A stretch of 5,966 nt of DNA from Clostridia bacterium (lineage in GTDB: Bacteria > Bacillota > Clostridia > Oscillospirales > CAG-272), in the NCBI GenBank assembly GCA_017457465.1, contig JAFTHJ010000124.1:1-5966 (forward strand). Direction: 5' to 3'. Position 1 is the stretch's first letter, and each line of letters begins with the position of its first letter. This document shows, piece after piece, positions 1-5,136 of this stretch. Made by a program: the position numbers and the translations under genes. The notes under the pieces are model-generated. The model searched no databases. It worked only from the letters and a program-made list of their open reading frames with translations, and had not been told where the DNA came from.

Positions 1-207
1 ACCTGCGCCGAGCAGCTTGGCGTAGCCCCTGTGGACTGTATCGGTCTTGAGGACTCTCAAGCGGGTATCGAGGCAATTATTTCGGCGGGAATGTATGCCG
101 TTGGTATCAACGTAACTATTACGGGCAGTGCCCCCGACCTCATTCTATCGTCCACCTCGGAGCTTTCTCTTGAGCTTCTTATGAACAGCTACGTTCCCAA
201 AAAATAA
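1..207 (+). CDS. pgmB: beta-phosphoglucomutase, C-terminal end (partial)
   Basis: The last 68 codons of a HAD-superfamily sugar phosphatase/mutase, open in frame 1 from the window edge to a TAA stop. The cytosolic enzyme interconverts beta-D-glucose 1-phosphate and glucose 6-phosphate. The visible part has GVAP, then GLEDSQAGIEAI, then AGMYAVGI. This closely matches what I recall of the Lactococcus lactis enzyme around its Mg-binding Glu-Asp pair (the E-D of LEDS, residues 18-19 of this fragment). The core nucleophile Asp and the cap domain lie upstream and cannot be checked. The gene ends 21 bases before the GH65 start, so the two are very likely co-transcribed. This fits the chemistry, because inverting GH65 phosphorylases release beta-glucose 1-phosphate, the substrate of this mutase. 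Another HAD phosphatase is possible but less likely. Confidence 0.88.
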   Translation, partial: TCAEQLGVAPVDCIGLEDSQAGIEAIISAGMYAVGINVTITGSAPDLILSSTSELSLELLMNSYVPKK

Positions 208-216
208 TCTTCACAC

Positions 217-221
217 AGGAG
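217..221 (+). promoter_or_regulatory. Ribosome binding site AGGAG that decides the GH65 start
   Basis: AGGAG sits only 1 base before the ATG at 223 but 7 bases before the in-frame ATG at 229. The normal spacing favours 229 as the true start, giving a protein that begins MSIIEKR and not MDMSIIEKR. Confidence 0.7.
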
Positions 222-228
222 AATGGAT

Positions 229-2544
229 ATGTCTATAATCGAAAAGCGGACTGACTACATATTTGAGGAAAAAGAATGCACCTCCAAGCTCCAACAGAAG
301 TATGAGACTCTTATGTGTCTCGGAAACGGATATATCGGAATGAGGGGCTCGTTCTGCGAGGAATACCCCGACCAGAACAGACTCACGCTTATCGCGGGAC
401 TTTACGACCATCAGCCGAATGAGGTCGAGGAGCTTTTTCCTCTTCCCGACACAACGAAGCTCTCTGTTGCGGTAAACGGAAAAAATGTCGGACCTCTTAA
501 CAGCGGAGTCTACAACTATTCGAGAAATCTCAATATCAAAAACGGTCTTATGACCTACTCTTTTGACTGCAAATACGATGACGAGGGCGTAGATGTCTCT
601 GTAACACAGCGTCGCTTTGTTTCGATGGAACAGCTCCATCTTGCGGCGTTTGAGACCACGCTTATCTCAAGAACCGATGCCGAGCTTACCGTCTCCGCTT
701 CTATTGATGCCAAGCAGACAGTTGGCGGAACTCAACACATTTTCGAGGAAGAACGAATCGTACTAGATGACGACGTTATGTGGTACGGCGGAAGAGCCTC
801 CGTAAACGAAACAAAATTCAGAGTAAGCAACAGAATGAAAGTTTTCCTTAACGGAAAAGAGCTTGAGAAGATACAGAAATACTCCACTGCGAGAAGAATT
901 GTAGGCTCGAAGGCAGCTTTTGACATCAAGGCGGGTGACGAGGTAAAAATCATTCGTTATGCCCTCTATTACACGCAGAATGACGTCGAATGGGGTAGCA
1001 AAAGCGCCGAGCTTATGAAGGAAGCTATGCAGAGAGAGATGAGATATCTCTGTTCTAAATCCTTTGACGAGCTTCTTTGCGAGTCTGAAAAAGCTTGGGC
1101 AAAGAGATGGGACGGCTGCGACATAATTATTGACGGAGACAAGGACACCGACACGCTTAAAACGAGACTCGGTATGTACCACTCTATTATTATGTGTCCC
1201 GCACACGACGACCGTGTGAGTATCGCGGCTAAAGGACTGACAGGTCCAGGATATGCGGGTCACGTTTTCTGGGATTGCGAAATTTTCAACCTTCCCTTCT
1301 TTATTTATACCGACCCCGACGCCGCGAGAAAGCTCTGCATTTACCGTTATCACACGCTCAACGGCGCACGACGCAAAGCAAACGAATACGGCTTCAAGGG
1401 CGCTATGTATCCTTGGGAATCATCAAGTTTCAAGGGAGATGAGCAGTGCCCCGAGAGAGGCGGATACAATCACGACAACACAATAAAAGAGGTCAAGTGC
1501 GGCAAGATAGAGCAGCATGTCGTATGTGATGTGGCTTACGGAATATACAACTATGCGAAAACCACAGGAGACAACGAGTTTTTGGAGAGGTATGCACTTG
1601 AGATACTCTTTGAAACCGCGAATTTCTGGCAGTCAAGACTTGAATACAACGCCGAGGCAGACCGTTATGAAATAAACAATGTCATCGGCCCCGACGAATA
1701 CAAGGTTGGAGTAAACAACAACGCCTTCACCAACTATATGGCGGCTTGGAATATGAGAGCTGCTCTTGAGGAAGCTTTGAGAATCAAGTCAGAGAACAAC
1801 GAACTGTTTTCGAAATTCGACAGAGAAATAGGACTTTCGGAGATAGTCCAAAATATCACGGCAAAGCTTCCGAAGCTTTATCTTCCCACACCTGACGCGG
1901 ACGGACTGGTGCCGCAGGATGACACCTATCTCTTGCTTGACCGTATAGACATTCCAAAATACAAGTACAGCGGCATAAACCGACTTATCTACCGCGACTA
2001 TTCACTTCCGCAGATAAGCAAAATAATGGTATCAAAGCAGGCTGATGTTATCCAGCTTATAACACTTATGCCAGACCTCTTCTCGGAGGATATAATCAAA
2101 AAGAACTTCGTTTTCTATGAGGACAAGTGTCTGCACGATTCCTCGCTCTCGCTCTCGGCTTACGCTATGGTAGCGGCAAGACTTATCGACGCTGATATGG
2201 CTCTGAACTTCTTCCGCGGAGCGCTTGACACCGACTTCGGAGAAGAGTCCAACAATTCCAACGCGGGAATACACGCGGCAAACTGCGGCGGAATCTGGCA
2301 GTGTATTGCGTTCGGATTTGCGGGAATCAGTGCTGACGGAGATACGCTCAAGCTTAATCCCTCCCTGCCCTCCGCTTGGAATAAGTTCTCAATGAAGCTT
2401 TTCTGGCGCGGAGCGGATTTGAAGCTCACTATCGACTGCGATACCGTAACAATTGATGTTGCGAACGGTAAGGAAGTAAAGCTTTCTATCGGCGGAAATC
2501 AAATAACCCTCAAGGATAGCGCGACAATTAAATATACAGCTTAA
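229..2544 (+). CDS. Glycoside hydrolase family 65 inverting disaccharide phosphorylase
   Basis: A 771-residue cytosolic enzyme expected to split an alpha-linked glucose disaccharide with phosphate, giving beta-glucose 1-phosphate and glucose (or another acceptor). Length and order fit GH65: an N-terminal beta-sandwich (about 1-270), an (alpha/alpha)6 barrel (about 300-680), and a small C-terminal beta region. Numbered from the ATG at 229, visible motifs are HVFWDCEIF (W348, D349, E351), the catalytic-acid motif VIGPDEY with E490 (counterpart of Glu487 in Lactobacillus brevis maltose phosphorylase), KQADV (K603, Q604), HDSSLS (from H636) and a glycine-rich GGIWQCIAFGFAG. The last three help form the phosphate site in the family. 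Members usually read WDTE, but here it is WDCE. The barrel has YPWES followed later by EQHV, resembling kojibiose, nigerose or trehalose phosphorylases more than the MNGEECHNEWE pattern I recall for maltose phosphorylases. The exact substrate is unresolved. The start is chosen from AGGAG spacing. It is the second gene after pgmB and ends at a strong terminator. Confidence 0.93.
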   Translation: MSIIEKRTDYIFEEKECTSKLQQKYETLMCLGNGYIGMRGSFCEEYPDQNRLTLIAGLYDHQPNEVEELFPLPDTTKLSVAVNGKNVGPLNSGVYNYSRNLNIKNGLMTYSFDCKYDDEGVDVSVTQRRFVSMEQLHLAAFETTLISRTDAELTVSASIDAKQTVGGTQHIFEEERIVLDDDVMWYGGRASVNETKFRVSNRMKVFLNGKELEKIQKYSTARRIVGSKAAFDIKAGDEVKIIRYALYYTQNDVEWGSKSAELMKEAMQREMRYLCSKSFDELLCESEKAWAKRWDGCDIIIDGDKDTDTLKTRLGMYHSIIMCPAHDDRVSIAAKGLTGPGYAGHVFWDCEIFNLPFFIYTDPDAARKLCIYRYHTLNGARRKANEYGFKGAMYPWESSSFKGDEQCPERGGYNHDNTIKEVKCGKIEQHVVCDVAYGIYNYAKTTGDNEFLERYALEILFETANFWQSRLEYNAEADRYEINNVIGPDEYKVGVNNNAFTNYMAAWNMRAALEEALRIKSENNELFSKFDREIGLSEIVQNITAKLPKLYLPTPDADGLVPQDDTYLLLDRIDIPKYKYSGINRLIYRDYSLPQISKIMVSKQADVIQLITLMPDLFSEDIIKKNFVFYEDKCLHDSSLSLSAYAMVAARLIDADMALNFFRGALDTDFGEESNNSNAGIHAANCGGIWQCIAFGFAGISADGDTLKLNPSLPSAWNKFSMKLFWRGADLKLTIDCDTVTIDVANGKEVKLSIGGNQITLKDSATIKYTA

Positions 2545-2549
2545 AACAT

Positions 2550-2592
2550 AAAGCCCCGAAAACCTAAACGGTTTCGGGGCTTTGTATTTTTT
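2550..2592. terminator. Bidirectional intrinsic terminator between convergent operons
   Basis: A 12-bp perfect stem pairs AAAGCCCCGAAA (2550-2561) with TTTCGGGGCTTT (2572-2583). It can extend by CC/GG (2563-2564 with 2570-2571) around a bulged A and a TAAAC loop. On the + strand it is followed by TTTGTATTTTTT, and on the - strand by TTTATGTTTTAA. It lies just past the GH65 stop (2542-2544) and just past the ATPase stop (2591-2593), so it can end transcripts from both sides. The + strand T-run overlaps the ATPase stop codon. Confidence 0.92.
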
Positions 2593-3373
2593 AAAGTATA
2601 CTCTGCAGGAACTGACGGAGTCTTGGATTTTCGGGGCTTGTGAAGAATTTTTCGGGTTCTGCCTCCTCGGCTATCACTCCGTCACACATAAAGAGAACCC
2701 TGTCCGCAACCTCACGGGCAAATCCCATTTCGTGTGTAACGACGACCATCGTCATTCCCTCCTGCGCCAATTCCTTCATAAGTTCAAGCACCTCTCCGAC
2801 CATTTCGGGATCGAGTGCCGAGGTAGGCTCGTCAAAGAGCATTACCTCGGGATTCATCGCAAGTGCACGGGCAATCGCGACTCTCTGCTTCTGTCCGCCA
2901 GAGAGAGTTGAGGGATAAACATCAGCCTTATCCTCAAGTCCGATACGTCGGAGCAAGGAAATTGCGTTTTCTCTGCACTCCGCCTCGAACTCCTTCTTAC
3001 TTTTTCCCTCTTGCTTCGCCTTCTTGCCGTATATCGTCATAGGCGCGAGCATTATGTTCTCAATAACCGATTTGTTATTGAAGAGATTAAACTGCTGGAA
3101 AACCATTCCCATATGCTGACGGTGGAGATTGATATTGACCTTGGGGTCGAGCAGGTTGGTTCCCTGAAAAATTATCTCGCCGCCCGTTGCCGACTCAAGA
3201 CAATTAAGACATCTTAAAAATGTACTTTTTCCCGAGCCTGACGGTCCGATAACAACAACTCTCTCTCCCTTTTTTATGTCTATTGAGACACCGTCAAGCA
3301 CGTTAAGCTCTCCAAATGCTTTCTTCAGATTTCTGACCTGTATAAGAGGCGCGCCGTTATTTGTGTTTTCCAT
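2591..3373 (-). CDS. Polar amino acid ABC transporter, ATP-binding protein
   Basis: A 260-residue ATPase of the GlnQ/HisP type (PAAT family) that powers import through the permease encoded just upstream, on the cytoplasmic face of the membrane. All motifs are intact and in order: Walker A GPSGSGKST (43-51), Q-loop Gln (93-94), signature LSGGQKQR (157-164), Walker B VMLFDEP (177-183), D-loop SALD (185-188) and H-loop His214. The C-terminus, SPENPRLRQFLQSIL, is typical of amino acid importers. The stretch before the signature (about 114-138, rich in Lys and Glu) seems slightly longer than in common relatives. The ATG at 3371-3373 has AGGAGG (3382-3387) 8 bases upstream. The gene begins inside the last codons of the permease gene (17-base overlap), which suggests translational coupling. 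The transported amino acid cannot be told from the ATPase, so no symbol is given. Confidence 0.96.
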   Translation of the reverse strand: MENTNNGAPLIQVRNLKKAFGELNVLDGVSIDIKKGERVVVIGPSGSGKSTFLRCLNCLESATGGEIIFQGTNLLDPKVNINLHRQHMGMVFQQFNLFNNKSVIENIMLAPMTIYGKKAKQEGKSKKEFEAECRENAISLLRRIGLEDKADVYPSTLSGGQKQRVAIARALAMNPEVMLFDEPTSALDPEMVGEVLELMKELAQEGMTMVVVTHEMGFAREVADRVLFMCDGVIAEEAEPEKFFTSPENPRLRQFLQSIL

Positions 3374-4082
3374 TTTTCACACCTCCTCTGTCTCTGTCTG
3401 TTTTTGAAAAGCGTTTTTCAAGTATATGAAGTATCTTTGTGAGAACCATAACCACCGCAAGGTAAAGTATCGCGGCGATAAGCAGCGGAAACAGATAGTC
3501 AAAGGTTCTCGACTGAATAAGTCCCGGAATCTTTCCAAGGTCCATAATTCCAACGTATCCGACTATCGCAGTCTCCTTAACGAGGGTTATGAACTCATTA
3601 AAGAGAGGGGGCAGACAGTTTCTTACCGCTTGAGGAATTATAATGTGCCACATAGTCTGCGCGGTCGACATACCAAGGGAGCGTCCCGCTTCCATCTGTC
3701 CGTCGTCAACGCTCTCAAAACCCGCTCTCGCTATCTCCGCAACGTAAGCACCCGAGTTGATACCAAATGTGATAGCACCTATCATTATACCGTTATCCCA
3801 ACCCGAGAAAACGATAAAATACAATATCATAAGCTGCAAAACAACAGGAGTTCCGCGGATTATCGTTATGTATACGTCGGCAATCTTCGAGAGTATCTTC
3901 AGCTTTCCCGTCTTCCTGTTGATGTACTTGGTCATAGCGAAGATAACGCCGATAGTCGTACCTATAACCGTAGCTATCAGGGCGATAAGCAGGGTGTTTC
4001 CGAGTCCCTCAAGATACATCTGCCATCTGTTCTGCTCTATAAAGGCTCTCGCGAACCTTTTCCACAAATTCTCAAAAAACAA
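3357..4082 (-). CDS. Polar amino acid ABC transporter, permease protein (TTG start)
   Basis: A 241-residue inner-membrane permease of the HisM/HisQ/GlnP type. It probably acts as a homodimer, since only one permease gene is present. Numbered from the TTG at 4082, hydrophobic segments lie at about 27-50, 79-93, 97-115, 155-180 and 197-219. The RGTP motif with VVLQLMI follows at 76-86. The cytoplasmic EAA loop that docks on the ATPase is at about 131-150 (EAGRSLG to IIIP). The start is inferred. An upstream GTG at 4125-4127 gives 15 more residues, but it lies in the arm of a perfect hairpin and has no ribosome binding site. AAAGGAG (4094-4100) lies 11 bases before the TTG, and the resulting N-terminus (MFFENLWKRFARAFIEQNRW) resembles family members. 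The spacing is a little long, so the start is not certain. The 3' end overlaps the ATPase gene. Confidence 0.93.
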   Translation of the reverse strand: MFFENLWKRFARAFIEQNRWQMYLEGLGNTLLIALIATVIGTTIGVIFAMTKYINRKTGKLKILSKIADVYITIIRGTPVVLQLMILYFIVFSGWDNGIMIGAITFGINSGAYVAEIARAGFESVDDGQMEAGRSLGMSTAQTMWHIIIPQAVRNCLPPLFNEFITLVKETAIVGYVGIMDLGKIPGLIQSRTFDYLFPLLIAAILYLAVVMVLTKILHILEKRFSKTDRDRGGVKNGKHK

Positions 4083-4093
4083 TTTTTTACGTT

Positions 4094-4100
4094 CTCCTTT
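4094..4100 (-). promoter_or_regulatory. Ribosome binding site AAAGGAG for the permease
   Basis: On the minus strand this reads AAAGGAG, 11 bases before TTG (4080-4082) and 9 bases after the intercistronic hairpin. It is the only good ribosome binding site near the permease N-terminus and favours a TTG start over the GTG at 4127. Confidence 0.6.
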
Positions 4101-4109
4101 TAGCAGAAT

Positions 4110-4137
4110 AAGTGAGAGAGCATACACTCTCTCACTT
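4110..4137 (-). promoter_or_regulatory. Intercistronic hairpin between binding-protein and permease genes
   Basis: A perfect 11-bp inverted repeat, AAGTGAGAGAG (4110-4120) and CTCTCTCACTT (4127-4137), with a 6-base loop. In the transcript it lies 18 bases after the binding-protein stop and 9 bases before the permease ribosome binding site. No U-run follows, so it is not a classic terminator. By analogy with other ABC importers, a stem here probably protects the upstream message from 3' exonucleases, so that more binding protein than permease is made. It may also hinder ribosome access to the permease. The role is inferred; the structure is seen directly. Confidence 0.75.
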
Positions 4138-4155
4138 GGATTCTTTAATTAAGCT

Positions 4156-5049
4156 TTAGTCTGCAACCGCAAGCATTGTGAGTGCGGGAAGCTTATCCAT
4201 AAGGATAGCGTCTACTCTTCCCGACTTGAGGTCCTCAAGTGCGAGAGCATACTGCTTGTAGCGAACTACCTCTGCGCCCTCAACCTTGATAACTACCTCT
4301 TCCTCCTCACCGTCGTCATTCTCAACGGTGTACTTGTAGCCTTCAGCCTTTGTTGCGTCGGAGATTATAAGGTCTCCGCTCGTTCCTTCCTGAACAGCTA
4401 CCTTAAGACCTGCAAGGTCCTTAACGCTTGATATCGCCTCGTCCTTATCGGAAACTACAACGAGAGTCGAGCTATAGTAGATATTAGAGAAATCAACTGT
4501 TTCTTTTCTCTCGTCGGTAATCGTCATTCCTGCCGCACCAACCGCGTCTCCCGAATCATTTTCAACACAAGTAGGAATGGTATCGAAGGCAACGTCCTTT
4601 ATCTCTATCTTCTTGCCCATATCAATCGCAACCTGACTCATAATAGCTATGTCGACGCCGATAACCTTGTTGTTGGAGATGAACTCAAAGGGAGCAAATC
4701 CGGACTCTGTGTAAACAACGATAGTCTCTGTTGCCGAACCGAAGTCCCAGCTGGTCTTGAGGTCGCCCGCGTCAGGCTCTGTTGCGCCTTCGGCACCTGC
4801 CTCAAAATCGGAGAGGGCGGTATAGTAGTCAACGTACTTTGTCATAGTTCCGTTCTCAACCCACTCGTCAACAACCTTGTTTACTGCCGCGAGAAGCTCA
4901 CTGTTGCCCTTCTGAACGGCAATACCGAAGTCCTCCTGAATGAGGTCTGTGGCATCTTTTGCAACGAAATCGCTGTTCTTTTTCGCGCAGGATACAACCG
5001 CAAACGCGACCATAAGAACAACAAGCATCAAAGAAATAATCTTTTTCAT
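4156..5049 (-). CDS. Amino acid ABC transporter substrate-binding lipoprotein, apparently circularly permuted
   Basis: A 297-residue lipoprotein of the family 3 (PAAT) binding proteins. It captures an amino acid outside the membrane and delivers it to the adjacent permease. The signal is MKK, a hydrophobic core, then lipobox VVSC with Cys21 as lipid anchor. The order after that is abnormal. Residues 36-78 (EDFGIAVQKGN to NGTMTKYVDYYTA) match what is normally the C-terminal end of the family. Residues 79-107 are an acidic, Gly/Ala-rich linker. From 108 the usual mature N-terminus begins (ETIVVYTESGFAPFEF), followed by GMTITDER (174-181), VDFS, GTSGD (222-226) and VDAILMD with Asp285. The chain then stops at MLAVAD. 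Expected carboxylate contacts (T178, R181) and amino-group contact (D285) are present. An acidic insert (about 232-258, with four Glu at 248-251) is also unusual. GGAGG (5056-5060) lies 6 bases before the ATG. First gene of the operon; substrate unknown. Confidence 0.92.
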   Translation of the reverse strand: MKKIISLMLVVLMVAFAVVSCAKKNSDFVAKDATDLIQEDFGIAVQKGNSELLAAVNKVVDEWVENGTMTKYVDYYTALSDFEAGAEGATEPDAGDLKTSWDFGSATETIVVYTESGFAPFEFISNNKVIGVDIAIMSQVAIDMGKKIEIKDVAFDTIPTCVENDSGDAVGAAGMTITDERKETVDFSNIYYSSTLVVVSDKDEAISSVKDLAGLKVAVQEGTSGDLIISDATKAEGYKYTVENDDGEEEEVVIKVEGAEVVRYKQYALALEDLKSGRVDAILMDKLPALTMLAVAD

Positions 5050-5055
5050 AATATT

Positions 5056-5060
5056 CCTCC
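5056..5060 (-). promoter_or_regulatory. Ribosome binding site GGAGG for the binding lipoprotein
   Basis: GGAGG on the minus strand lies 6 bases before the ATG at 5047-5049. It fixes the start of the permuted protein and shows that the displaced segment is really translated right after the signal peptide. Confidence 0.85.
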
Positions 5061-5085
5061 AAAGAAGTTATTTTAGTATGCAAAC

Positions 5086-5114
5086 ATTATATAGCATAAA
5101 TATTCATTTGTCAA
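5086..5114 (-). promoter_or_regulatory. Consensus housekeeping (sigma-70/sigma-A type) promoter of the importer operon
   Basis: On the minus strand, TTGACA (5109-5114) and TATAAT (5086-5091) are separated by exactly 17 bases, a perfect match to the housekeeping consensus. Transcription should begin near 5079, about 30 bases before the ATG, leaving no room for a riboswitch or T-box. A 5-bp inverted repeat, TATGC (5077-5081) and GCATA (5094-5098), flanks the -10 box and could be a weak operator, but this is speculative. Confidence 0.9.
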
Positions 5115-5136
5115 GAGCTTTTCGATTATTTGTGAC

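Noticed and set aside
211..639. A 142-codon minus-strand open frame opposite the start of the GH65 gene.
   Set aside because: It is antisense to conserved coding sequence and has no recognisable motif or supporting context.
1202..1218. Short inverted repeat CACACG-ACGAC-CGTGTG within the GH65 gene.
   Set aside because: Only 6 bp of stem inside a conserved coding region; most likely incidental to codon choice.
763..1353. A 196-codon minus-strand open frame inside the GH65 gene.
   Set aside because: It lies wholly antisense to a clearly conserved gene, has no recognisable motif, and has no plausible ribosome binding site or partner genes.
3426..4103. A 225-codon plus-strand open frame opposite the permease gene.
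   Set aside because: Its product is rich in Arg, Ser, Tyr and Asn with no domain, as expected from antisense reading of a hydrophobic membrane protein gene.
4145..4152. TTAATTAA palindrome just after the binding-protein stop.
   Set aside because: An AT-rich 8-mer palindrome in an intergenic gap is expected by chance and has no supporting context.
4156..4300. The binding protein ending early could be read as a truncated gene with its C-terminus lost by a premature stop.
   Set aside because: The missing C-terminal segment is present at the N-terminus of the same open frame, and only 18 bases separate the stop from the hairpin, leaving no remnant downstream.
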